A stretch of DNA of 54,449 bases from Planctomycetes bacterium UBA1662 (GCA_002320775.1 DCKY01000152.1:40916-95364); one strand, 5' to 3'. Positions 16,991 through 25,208 are shown, numbered from the stretch's first letter. Notes: generated from the sequence alone by a model not told the origin. Numbers and translations: made by a program.

Positions 16991-18490
16991 ATGAACTGGG
17001 ATGAACAGATGGATCGGACAATGAAGCTTGAACAAAACGATGCCCTGAAACGGTCTTCCCGTGTACCTGCCTGGCTGGTAACGGGCTTCTGCATCATCGG
17101 CACAATCGCGACACTCTACCTCACGGGGTTCATTCCCGACAGGAACACGGCGGCGGCTTCGAACAAGGCTGCGGCTGAAAAACCCGACGAGGTCTACCTG
17201 GCCTATACCGTCAACAATCTGGGATATACAGCCACCTGCGGCTGACCAAAGAAAAAAATCAAGCTGGGCAGTTTGCCCAGGCGAATGACCTTCTTCCAGC
17301 AGCTGCGCGGACGCGGCTCCCCGGTCCTGGCAATCGATGGCGGGGACACCTTCTTCGGATCGCCGACGAAAAAGCCCCTGAGCAAACGCAACGAGACCTA
17401 CGCCATGAGCATCGCCGGACGTATCCTGGAAGCCTACAATTACTTCGGCTACCAGGCGATGGGCATCGGACCATCCGACCTCCAGTTCGGCGTCGACAAG
17501 CTGAAGAAACTGCTCTCCAAAGCGAACTTTCCCATCGTCTGCGCCAATCTCGTTGAAAAAAGCAGCGGCAAACCTGTTTTCTCTCCCTCGGTGGTCCTCG
17601 ATATCAAGGGCCTGAAGGTCGGTATCTACGGAGTGTCCCTGAACACGCTGAACGCAAACTACAAGAAACGAGTCCTCGGAGAAAAATACGAGCTTCTCGA
17701 TGCCCTGGAGACCACCAGGAAGATCGTTCCCGAATTGCGCAAGAGCTGCGATATGGTCATCGCGGTCTCCCATCTCAACATTACCAACAATGAGGAGATC
17801 CTGAAGAAGGTCCCCGGAATCGATATCCTCCTCGATCCCTACTCTCGCTCCGGCAACAAGCCCGTCTGGGTAACCGAAGGCGAATACGTTGCCTGGCATG
17901 GCAAGACCCCGATGATACGCATCGATGGCCAGGGCTCGCGGGTGGGAATCTGCGAGATGTACTTCCCCCAGACCGGAGATGTCGAGGAAGACTACGCCAT
18001 CTATGACTATCCCCTCGAACCGCAGATCATCGACCATCCGGTTATAAGCCAGATCGCCAAGGGAAACCGTGCGGCGCCCAATAAGGATCCCCAAACGCCA
18101 ACCCTCTTCGAAGACCTGTTTCTCGGAGCTCCGACCTGTGGAGCTTGCCACGAAGAGCAGCAGAAGTTCTGGAAGAGCACGACTCATAGCAAGGCGTATG
18201 CGAGCCTCACGAAAACCGAGGACCATCTGAACTATGAATGCATAGAATGCCATACCCTCGGCTACGGCCTCAGCTACGTGGAACCGGAGAAGGTCGGAGA
18301 ATTCACGGAGGTGCAATGCGAGAATTGCCATGGCGTCAACGCCAAACACGCCGAAGACCCCGCCCGCCAACGGCTCGGCCAGGTGAAAGAATCAACCTGC
18401 TGGGGTTGCCATAACCCGCAAATCCTGAACAAACCGTTCTACCCGAAGAAGGTCAAGGAACAGGTCTCCTGCCCGAAGATAAAGAGGTGA
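16991..18490 (+). CDS. Predicted selenoprotein: UshA-like domain with Cys-Gly-Sec fused to tetraheme cytochrome c (TGA at 17243-17245 read as Sec)
   Basis: The frame from ATG 16991 (alternatives 17009, 17021) meets TGA at 17243-17245 and then continues open in the same frame to TGA 18488-18490, giving 499 residues with Sec85. Order: one N-terminal membrane anchor (about 25-48), a 5'-nucleotidase/UshA-like metallophosphatase domain (about 65-345), and a cytochrome c554-like domain with four heme motifs: CGACH (Cys383), CIECH (417), CENCH (443) and CWGCH (470). The neighbour at 18492-20003 aligns over its whole length (503 residues) and has Cys where this gene has TGA: CG[TGA]PKKKIKLGS against CGCKHKEVRQGS, with no gap. 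The metallophosphatase metal ligands are largely missing: N-x-N instead of D-x-H, GPSD instead of GNHE, and DPYS instead of a GHxH motif. A redox role in the periplasm is therefore more likely than nucleotide hydrolysis (inference). TGA is an ordinary stop elsewhere in the window. A nonsense mutation or sequencing error is the main alternative. Confidence 0.85.
17264..17280 (+). promoter_or_regulatory. Candidate bacterial SECIS hairpin
   Basis: CTGGGCA (17264-17270) and TGCCCAG (17274-17280) form a perfect 7-bp stem with loop GTT (or 6 bp with loop AGTTT). The stem begins 18 bases after the TGA, and 25 bases separate the TGA from the loop G. From memory, bacterial SECIS elements have a short apical loop with G in the first two positions, roughly 16-37 bases from UGA; this fits. 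The same place in the Cys paralogue (about 18684-18700) has no contiguous stem. The hairpin lies within coding sequence (KLGSLPR), as is normal in bacteria. Confidence 0.78.
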
Positions 18491-18491
18491 A

Positions 18492-20003
18492 ATGAGAACC
18501 CTGATATCACGTTGCCGGCGCAAGATGATGCTGGTCCCCATCTGTCTCCTGCTTGGCGCCCTGGCGACCGTGCTCTCGGGAATCGCCGGCGAGAGCGAGA
18601 CCCCGAAAAAGTTCACCCTGGTCTACAACATCAACAACGCCGGCTACATCGATGTCTGTGGCTGCAAACACAAGGAGGTGCGCCAGGGCAGCATGACCCG
18701 CCGGGCCAGCTTCCTGAAGCAATTGAAGGCCACCGATAGAAACCTCCTGCTGCTCGATGGAGGCAGCGCGTTCTTCCCCATCAATAAGCGGCTGAAGCCC
18801 ACCGAAGTCAAGGAGGCCGTCCGCAAGGCGGAGCTCATCACCGAGTCCTACAACAGGATTGGCTATTCAGCCATGGCCATCGGCCCCTACGATCTCATCA
18901 CTGGACTCGACAACCTGCTTAAGCTCAAGAAGAAGGCCCGCTTCCAGATGCTCTCGGCCAACTTCGTCGACAAAGATGGGAAGCTCGTTTTCAAGCCCCA
19001 CGCAGTCTTCGAGGTCGGAGGGATCCGAGTCGGAGTCATCGGCCTGACCCTTGAGACCATCCCCAAACCGGTCCTCGAAAAACGCGCCCCGGGCTGCAAG
19101 ATCCTTGATCCCTTCACTGCTGCGGCAAGATCCTACGAAACCCTGCGGCCAGAAACCGACATCATCATAGCTCTCTCCCATCTCAAGGAAGATACGAACT
19201 TCAGCCTGATCGAGAAGCTCAAAGGTCTCGAGATGATCATTGATCCCTACATCCAGCAGGGAAGCCACAAGACCTGGCTCAAGGAGGAGAGCGAATGGCT
19301 GGAAGAAAAAAACAATACGCTCTTCCTCAGGAGCGATGGACAGGGAGCCCGCCTGGGCATCGTGGACGTGGAGCTGTTCAAAAACGGAAAGACTCTCTAT
19401 TCGGGAGCGCGCTATGACGAGCTCCTCGACCTGGTCGAATTTGACGAGGCCGATGCCCAGCAGAAAAAAGAGCTGCAGTCTCTGAGTGGCAAGAACCTGT
19501 ATCGTTTCACCAGGATCTCGCTGGAACCCCACCACCTGACGGATCCGGAGATCGATGCCCTCGTCAACGCCTGGAAGAAAAACATCGATCTCTCCGGAGT
19601 CAAGCACCTCGAAAAAGACCTGCCCGACAAGGCCCGGTACCTGACCCACACGGCCTGCAAAAGCTGCCATGAAAAGCAATACGCTTTCTGGCTCACAACC
19701 ACCCACTCACATACCTTCGATGAACTCAAAAAAACAGGCGACGAAGCGCGCTACGATTGCATCGGCTGCCATACCCTCGGCTACGGAGCAGCCTTTCTCG
19801 ACACGACCAACGTCGGGAATTATGCCAATGTCCAATGCGAGTCCTGCCACGGCCTGCAGCCTGAGCATCCGAAAAAGCCTGCTGAACATTCCTTCGGCAA
19901 GGTCGCTCGCAGTTCCTGCATCCTCTGCCACAACAAGGAGCAGACACGCTCGGTCTTCCAGTTTGTTCCCGCCCGGAAAAAGGTCGCCTGCCCAAAGGGT
20001 TAG
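18492..20003 (+). CDS. UshA-like/tetraheme cytochrome c protein, Cys-Gly-Cys paralogue
   Basis: A 503-residue exported paralogue of the preceding gene, starting one base after its stop with AGAGGTG as ribosome binding site. A signal peptide or anchor (about 12-33) is followed by the UshA-like domain with Cys56-Gly-Cys58 in IDVCGCKHKEVRQGSMTRR, then by four heme motifs: CKSCH (Cys389), CIGCH (423), CESCH (449) and CILCH (476). Both paralogues share the FW-x-TTTHS segment after the first heme, a typical c554-like environment for a distal His. The DxH, GNHE and GHxH metal-binding motifs of true 5'-nucleotidases are absent here too. The pair could form a heterodimer or pass electrons from the Cys/Sec centre through eight hemes (inference). 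Confidence 0.88.
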   Translation: MRTLISRCRRKMMLVPICLLLGALATVLSGIAGESETPKKFTLVYNINNAGYIDVCGCKHKEVRQGSMTRRASFLKQLKATDRNLLLLDGGSAFFPINKRLKPTEVKEAVRKAELITESYNRIGYSAMAIGPYDLITGLDNLLKLKKKARFQMLSANFVDKDGKLVFKPHAVFEVGGIRVGVIGLTLETIPKPVLEKRAPGCKILDPFTAAARSYETLRPETDIIIALSHLKEDTNFSLIEKLKGLEMIIDPYIQQGSHKTWLKEESEWLEEKNNTLFLRSDGQGARLGIVDVELFKNGKTLYSGARYDELLDLVEFDEADAQQKKELQSLSGKNLYRFTRISLEPHHLTDPEIDALVNAWKKNIDLSGVKHLEKDLPDKARYLTHTACKSCHEKQYAFWLTTTHSHTFDELKKTGDEARYDCIGCHTLGYGAAFLDTTNVGNYANVQCESCHGLQPEHPKKPAEHSFGKVARSSCILCHNKEQTRSVFQFVPARKKVACPKG

Positions 20004-20178
20004 AGCGCGCAGCGAGAGCCTGCCTCGGTTGTCAATAGATGGCGAAGCTCGGGGCTTTGTGTTAGAAACCGGAACACCCGTGGCGCCTGCCCCGGGCCAG
20101 TCCCTCTTCATGGTCCTGAAACGCCCTTGCGCGCGCGGCCGATCGTCACCGCGGAAGAAGCCAGCCTGAAAAAAAACC

Positions 20179-21252
20179 GTGATCTCCTTCGCTTCCCCAA
20201 CATCCGACTCCACCGACTGTTCCATCATCGGGGCCGGAGTAATCGGTCTCTCGATTGCCAGGCGGCTTGCCGCGGCGGGACTCTCCGTCGCCGTCTACGA
20301 CAGGAGCTCTCCCGGCCAGGAGGCCTCCTATGCCGCCGGAGGTATGTTGTGTCCGCGTCTTGAGTTTCAGAAAGAATCAAAACTCTCCGAGATGGGCGAG
20401 ATCTCCCTGCAGCTCTACCCTGATTACGCCCGGGAACTTGAAGAAGAAACCGGTCTCTGCGTCGATCTCAGGCTGAATGGAGTCCTGAACCCTCTCTCCT
20501 GCGACGCCAGCACCACAGAGATCAATGCCGCTGAGGTCAACGGCGCCCGCCTTGTCGATGGGGAAACGATCCGCGGCCTGGAACCTGGAATCGCTCCGGA
20601 AATAACCCGGGCGCTCTATTATGAAGAAGAGGGGAGCCTCGACAGCAGAGCTCTCATCGAAGCCCTCGAGACGGCCTGCAGAAGGCTGGGGGTAACGATC
20701 AGGGAAAAATGCGAGGTCCGCGACGTGCTCGTTGAGAAAGACCGCGTCAGCGGAGTGAGAACCCTCTCCGGCGACTTCAGCTCGCCGATTGTCATCAACT
20801 CTGCCGGGTCCTGGGCAAGTGAAATTGGCGGAGTGGAGCGGATAGAAATTCGGCCGATCAAGGGACAGATGCTCCTGCTGGACTGCGGGAAAAACGAGAA
20901 AGAGATCCCGCGGCACACCATCTACGCCCACAGCGTCTACCTGGTGCCGAGGGCGGACGGCCGCCTCATCGTAGGAACGACGGTAGAGGACAAAGGCTTT
21001 GATAAAGAGATCGAGCAGGAGGCCGTAGAGGGGCTCCACCAGGGCGCCGCCGGTCTCTTTCCCTTCCTGGCAGAGATGCCTGTGCTGGAAGCGTGGGCTG
21101 GGCTCCGCCCCCTTGGAGCGCAGGACATCCCCACCATCGGCCCCCTTTCCCCTGAAGGCTACTATGCGGCCGTCGGACACTACCGCAATGGAATCCTGCT
21201 GACGCCCCTCACCCAGGAGCTGCTGGCGCGGGAGATCCTGAGCGAAGATTGA
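20179..21252 (+). CDS. thiO: Glycine oxidase ThiO (FAD-dependent, DAO family)
   Basis: An FAD amine oxidase that converts glycine to iminoglycine/glyoxylate for the thiazole half of thiamine. The dinucleotide-binding motif is SIIGAGVIGLSIARRLAAAG (about 13-32), followed by VYDRSSPGQEASYAAGGML, typical of ThiO. The substrate domain follows, then a C-terminal AWAGLRPLGAQDIPTIGPL and AVGHYRNGILLTPLT that complete the FAD site. At 357 residues it is normal. The GTG start at 20179 is the most suitable one seen. No thiG or thiS is adjacent, so a catabolic glycine or sarcosine oxidase is an alternative. Confidence 0.85.
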   Translation: MISFASPTSDSTDCSIIGAGVIGLSIARRLAAAGLSVAVYDRSSPGQEASYAAGGMLCPRLEFQKESKLSEMGEISLQLYPDYARELEEETGLCVDLRLNGVLNPLSCDASTTEINAAEVNGARLVDGETIRGLEPGIAPEITRALYYEEEGSLDSRALIEALETACRRLGVTIREKCEVRDVLVEKDRVSGVRTLSGDFSSPIVINSAGSWASEIGGVERIEIRPIKGQMLLLDCGKNEKEIPRHTIYAHSVYLVPRADGRLIVGTTVEDKGFDKEIEQEAVEGLHQGAAGLFPFLAEMPVLEAWAGLRPLGAQDIPTIGPLSPEGYYAAVGHYRNGILLTPLTQELLAREILSED

Positions 21253-21294
21253 GGACGGACGAGCTGCCGCCAGCCCGCTGCCGGGAGTCTCCAC

Positions 21295-22506
21295 TCAGGC
21301 TCCGAACTTCTTCATCCTCGATGCATGGGCCATGGCCAGGGTGACCATCTCCGATGCCTTGAAATTTCCGAGATCGCCGGCAAGACAATCGCGCTCGCTG
21401 AAGACGGCATCTGCCTTATTCAGCGCCAGCTTCGAAGAGATGAGTGTTGGCACAGGATGCCAGCTGTGTTCCAGGTGAATACAGGGAGTCGAATGGTCAC
21501 CCGTCAGGATCAACGCGTCCGGTTCGAGAGCCTCGATACGAGGCAGGATGGCGTCAAAGGCTTCCAGGGCGCTGACCTTTTCGTCAAAGAGTCCCGAATG
21601 CCCCGCGCTGTCGGTGGGCTTGTAGTGCAGGAAGAAGAAATCGTGCTCGCCGTAATTCTCTTCCAAAGCCTGCACCTCTTCCTCTATCCCATGAGGACTG
21701 CCAAGCACCTTCATACCGACGAGCCGCGCGACACCCCGGTACATCGGATAGGCGGCGATGGCGGCCGAGCTCGCCTTGTAGAGGTCGTTAAAAGAAATAA
21801 GATCCGGCAGGCCTGAAAAACCCCTCAGGAGCATCCCGGTGGCGACCTCTTCATCCGCGAGGATCTCCCTCGCCGCGGAGAGAAAAGTCGCGACCAGCTC
21901 AGCTGAGCGCTCAGAGGCGGTATCACCGGCAACAACGGGCAACAATTCGAGGCCCTCGCGCTGCGGGTCGTTGTCATTCAGGCAGGTTCCGAGTTCACCG
22001 CCGCGAAAGAGTACCGTGAAACGATGTTCCTTGCCGTTGAGCAGGAAGAGTTCCACGCCCGGCAGCTTACCCTCGAGTCCTTCACGAAGCCTCTGGCACA
22101 GCCTCACATTTTCCTCATCGGGAGGACGTCCGGCTCTGCGGTCGTGAACAATGTTGTCGGCATCAATCGTCGCGAAATTCGCCCGGGCAGCCAGGTCCCC
22201 AGGCTGCATGTCAAAATCGCTGCCCAGCGCTTCAAGAACACCGCGGCCGAATTCAATCTCGTAGGGTTCATAGCCCCAGAGCGCCAGGTGAGCCGGACCG
22301 CTGCCGGGAGTCACGCCGGGCGCGATGGGGAGCGATCTCCCCAGCGAGGAGCGGCTGGCCAATCGATCGAGATTGGGAATGTTGGCGGTCTCGAGCTCCG
22401 TGCGGCCGGTCTCGGGGTCGGGAAGCCCTCCAAGCCCATCGAGCACCAGCTGGATCACTTTTCGACCGCTGTCGGGGATAAAAAGATCGCGTGTTTTTGA
22501 ATGCAT
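21295..22506 (-). CDS. apgM: 2,3-bisphosphoglycerate-independent phosphoglycerate mutase, archaeal type
   Basis: A glycolytic enzyme interconverting 3- and 2-phosphoglycerate, of the alkaline-phosphatase superfamily ApgM group. Over 403 residues the markers are VIQLVLDGLGGLPDPETGRTELE (first metal Asp), GVTPGSGPAHLALWGYEPYEIEFGRG with the catalytic Ser, ANFATID, and LILTGDHSTPCIHLEHSWHPVP (late metal ligands). Length fits the archaeal-type family rather than the longer GpmI. Convergent with thiO, divergent from the MBL-fold gene. Confidence 0.92.
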   Translation of the reverse strand: MHSKTRDLFIPDSGRKVIQLVLDGLGGLPDPETGRTELETANIPNLDRLASRSSLGRSLPIAPGVTPGSGPAHLALWGYEPYEIEFGRGVLEALGSDFDMQPGDLAARANFATIDADNIVHDRRAGRPPDEENVRLCQRLREGLEGKLPGVELFLLNGKEHRFTVLFRGGELGTCLNDNDPQREGLELLPVVAGDTASERSAELVATFLSAAREILADEEVATGMLLRGFSGLPDLISFNDLYKASSAAIAAYPMYRGVARLVGMKVLGSPHGIEEEVQALEENYGEHDFFFLHYKPTDSAGHSGLFDEKVSALEAFDAILPRIEALEPDALILTGDHSTPCIHLEHSWHPVPTLISSKLALNKADAVFSERDCLAGDLGNFKASEMVTLAMAHASRMKKFGA

Positions 22507-22704
22507 CCTGCCTCTCGATATCTGCCGGCTCTACCGGGCTCTCCTGGCAAGCCCTCTTTCGGAGAAGGATATCAGAAGCCTGCAGCCATGGGAAAGCCGC
22601 AATCCCCTCAAGCCGCGGCATCACGAGGGCTGGTCCCGTTGCAATTAAGGTAAAACTCTGTTCTCCTCTTCAGCAACACCCATTCGAATGGCCACGGAGA
22701 CGAG

Positions 22705-24219
22705 ATGAAGATCCTATCACTCGGGCACAGCAGCTACATCCTGGAGATGATTCCTGAAGGCAGAAAGCCGGTACGCATCCTCGCCGACCCCTGGCTCTCG
22801 GACTATCTCATAGGCGATCTGATGGGCCGCTTTCCACGCCTGGAGCTTGACCTCTCAGCCCTGCAGCCGATCCACGCCATCTACCTGTCACATTCACACA
22901 CCGACCACCTGGATCCCTACTCGCTGCTGAAACTGCGGCAACTGGAGCCGGCTCCAACCCTCCTCCTCCCCCAGAGCCTCCAGTACCTCGAGCCTCTGCT
23001 GAAAGAACACCTCCCCGAATTCGAGATCATGAGACTTTGCCAGGGCCTGGAGCTGGACCTTCATGGACTTAAAATCGGAGCGTTCTTTAACCCGGAGCTC
23101 AGGGCGACCAACGAAGATGACGTCATGGTTCTCACCGCCGAGACTCATGAGGAGGTTTTCATAGGAGAAGGGGATGCCCTCATGCCCCTCTATGATCCAG
23201 CCGCCCGGCAGACGCTGGCTGACAGGTTCTCGAGAGATGGAGTGCAGACCGCCTGCTTCCTCACCGTAAAGAACGAGGGTGACTCCACCATGAACATGCT
23301 CGCGGCAGAAGACGGGGAGCAACGCAAGGAGCTGCTCGGACAAAGCATCGAGGCGACCTATACGGAGCTGTTCGACATCTACAGCCCATTAGATGATGAG
23401 GCTGACCCGCTCTGGGGAAATCCCAACCTTGTCAGGATCATCACCGGACAGGGGATCTGCTACCCGCAGGCGCTGAACCCCGACTACAACCGTATTCTCT
23501 TCCCGATACGACTGGAAGATCGGGTCCGCATGGAGCGCGAGGTAGCTGAGCAATTCGACTGCGGGCACTCCATCGAAGAGCTCGTCCCGGGACAGCTGCA
23601 CGAACTCAGCGATGGGAAACTGCGGTCCATCTCGGATCCCGAGGGAGTCACCGTTCTCGATAAGGAAGAAGAGCGCCATTTTGATCCGGAAAGCCAGCTT
23701 GCGAGAGACTTCCCCACAGGACCGCTGCTTGAAGATCGACGGGATACGGGCGGCCAGCGAAAGCTGATCGGTGATTGCCTCCAGAACCGTTTCCTTCCCT
23801 GGCTGATCGGCTCCAGGACCCCCCCGGTGGAGCACCTGCTGGCCGCAGCAGGCGGCGAATACCGGATCCGGGTGCGCTATGGGACGAGTGAAGATTTTGA
23901 AGAAACCGATTACCTGCTCAGCTTCTTCAGGCTTTCTCTCGAAGCGGCAGAGAGCTCGGGAAAACCAGATGAATCCTATTGGGCCAACGACCTCGACGAT
24001 GTGCTTGCCGGAAGAGCGGACGAATTCTCCCTATGCTGCCGCGAGCCGCTGGAAGGAGAGACCCAGCGCCTGTGGCGTTGCCTGGGCCTGCCCTATCTCA
24101 ACAACGATCTCATCGAAAAAAAGCTCAGGCTGCACTTTGAGCGGGCAGCCAGGGGTGAGAGCATCGCAGCGTGGGCGGAACCGTACTGGGCCGGGGTAGG
24201 ATGTGTCCCGGAACAGTAG
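22705..24219 (+). CDS. MBL-fold metallo-hydrolase (UlaG/CMAH-like) with C-terminal extension
   Basis: A 504-residue predicted cytoplasmic protein. The N-terminus (about 1-250) is metallo-beta-lactamase-like: LGHSSYILE, ADPWLSDYL, and the metal motif SHSHTDHLDP (His63, His65, Asp67, His68), then VFIGEGDALM. This resembles UlaG-type lactonases and the MBL part of CMP-Neu5Ac hydroxylases. The C-terminal half (about 280-504) is helical and acidic, with paired aromatic motifs, and may be an SCP2-like domain (uncertain). No Rieske motif was seen. The reaction is unknown. Confidence 0.72.
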   Translation: MKILSLGHSSYILEMIPEGRKPVRILADPWLSDYLIGDLMGRFPRLELDLSALQPIHAIYLSHSHTDHLDPYSLLKLRQLEPAPTLLLPQSLQYLEPLLKEHLPEFEIMRLCQGLELDLHGLKIGAFFNPELRATNEDDVMVLTAETHEEVFIGEGDALMPLYDPAARQTLADRFSRDGVQTACFLTVKNEGDSTMNMLAAEDGEQRKELLGQSIEATYTELFDIYSPLDDEADPLWGNPNLVRIITGQGICYPQALNPDYNRILFPIRLEDRVRMEREVAEQFDCGHSIEELVPGQLHELSDGKLRSISDPEGVTVLDKEEERHFDPESQLARDFPTGPLLEDRRDTGGQRKLIGDCLQNRFLPWLIGSRTPPVEHLLAAAGGEYRIRVRYGTSEDFEETDYLLSFFRLSLEAAESSGKPDESYWANDLDDVLAGRADEFSLCCREPLEGETQRLWRCLGLPYLNNDLIEKKLRLHFERAARGESIAAWAEPYWAGVGCVPEQ

Positions 24220-24252
24220 CCGGGGAAGCGGGTATGCCCGTGAACCGGAAGA

Positions 24253-24909
24253 TTACTTTCCGGCGACGGTATCGAGCAACCTCGGCCCTTCCCAGGAGTG
24301 ATCGTCACCAGCCAGATCGATGAAGCCGAGGCTCACCAGCCCGAGGAAAAAATCGGCCAGCTCGTAAGGCGTCTCGATCGGGTTGACGGCGAGGTCAAGC
24401 CCCACGAGGGCGTACACCGAGAAGCCGACATCGTAGAGGTGGCGATCATAGTGAGCGGCGTAATCCGACCGCGTGGGAACCCAGCTCCAGGACTCTCCAT
24501 CAGCCCAGGCACTCCAGGTTTTTTCAGACGCATCGACGAGGGTCTTACCGGCAACGACAGCCCGTCCATCAAAACCCGTCTCGGGAGCATCGATACTACG
24601 CAGGTGAAAAACAGGCGAGAGACCGATCTCAGGAGAAAAATTGATCGGAGACTGCACCTGGCGTCCCCTGAAGGAATTTTTCGCGAGGGTAAAGAGTGCC
24701 CCACCCTGGACGAAATTGGTGGCCCGCACACTGGCTCCCATGCCCATGCCGACACCGGCACTGACAGGATCGGTAAAATCAAGCAACCTGTTCTGCACGT
24801 TGGTAGCGACCTTGCCGGAAATTTCATTAACGGTGGAACAGCCACTGACGCAGACAATTCCTGCCAACGCGATCAACAAACCAAGCGTTCTGCGACTCAA
24901 AATAAACAT
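24253..24909 (-). CDS. Predicted small lipoprotein of unknown function
   Basis: A 218-residue lipoprotein with lipobox VSGC (Cys24). The mature part begins STVNEISGKVATNVQNRLLDF, has a Gly/Met-rich GVGMGMGASVRATN segment, and near the end a hydrophobic VYALVGLDLAVNPIETPYELADFFLGLVS. The last third resembles short envelope lipoproteins with an LDL-x-VNP motif, but I cannot assign a family. A good sigma-70-like promoter lies upstream on the minus strand. Divergent from the large kinase gene. Confidence 0.7.
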   Translation of the reverse strand: MFILSRRTLGLLIALAGIVCVSGCSTVNEISGKVATNVQNRLLDFTDPVSAGVGMGMGASVRATNFVQGGALFTLAKNSFRGRQVQSPINFSPEIGLSPVFHLRSIDAPETGFDGRAVVAGKTLVDASEKTWSAWADGESWSWVPTRSDYAAHYDRHLYDVGFSVYALVGLDLAVNPIETPYELADFFLGLVSLGFIDLAGDDHSWEGPRLLDTVAGK

Positions 24910-24965
24910 GTATAGACTCCTCGTTGTTCTTGTCTTCAGTACCCGGGAACCCTGCTCAAGGACCG

Positions 24966-24995
24966 ATAATATGGCTTCTACTCAAGCAAAGTCAC
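24966..24995 (-). promoter_or_regulatory. Candidate sigma-70 promoter for the lipoprotein gene
   Basis: On the minus strand GTGACT (24990-24995) and TATTAT (24966-24971) are separated by 18 bases. The -10 matches 5 of 6 consensus positions and the -35 matches 4 of 6. The start codon at 24909 lies about 57 bases downstream of the -10. Confidence 0.4.
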
Positions 24996-25163
24996 ATCAA
25001 AGCTTCCCCTACCCAACCCGGAAGCATAGAGTTATTTCAAACCAGTCAGAAATTATACCGGCTGCTTCTTTAAGTCCTCTATTAAAAAGATTTAGTGAAC
25101 ATCTCGACTCCCTGAAAATCCCCTCCAGGCTATTCGTAAAGGCCCTCCAGATCCTCCTCGCAA

Positions 25164-25208
25164 CTAAACCGAAAAAATAATAGCCGGTTTAGAGGCTATA
25201 TTTTAGCC
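25164..25208. repeat. Two adjacent inverted repeats upstream of the kinase gene
   Basis: CTAAACCG (25164-25171) pairs perfectly with CGGTTTAG (25185-25192) around an A-rich loop. Directly after, GGCTA (25194-25198) pairs with TAGCC (25204-25208). They lie about 75 bases before the kinase start. They could be an operator or leader structure, or a terminator for transcripts from the left; no clear T-run follows. Confidence 0.4.

Noticed and set aside
16991..17245. A separate 84-residue small membrane protein gene
   Set aside because: Its last residues are the start of the UshA-like domain and align with the paralogue across the TGA, so it is the N-terminal part of the larger gene.
17243..17245. 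Genome-wide reassignment of TGA to Trp or another residue
   Set aside because: TGA serves as the normal stop of many intact genes in the window, for example at 18488-18490 and 28983-28985, and TGG is used for Trp.
16838..18370. A 510-codon reading frame on the minus strand across the selenoprotein gene
   Set aside because: It has no recognisable domain, and the plus-strand frame has clear heme motifs and a full-length paralogue. It is a shadow frame, though an automatic caller could pick it because the real gene is interrupted by TGA.
24298..24915. A plus-strand ORF overlapping the lipoprotein gene
   Set aside because: The minus-strand frame has a lipobox, signal peptide and upstream promoter; the plus frame has none of these.
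24908..25180. A possible small plus-strand gene in the divergent region
   Set aside because: ATG without ribosome binding site and no recognisable motif; its position covers the promoter and repeat region.
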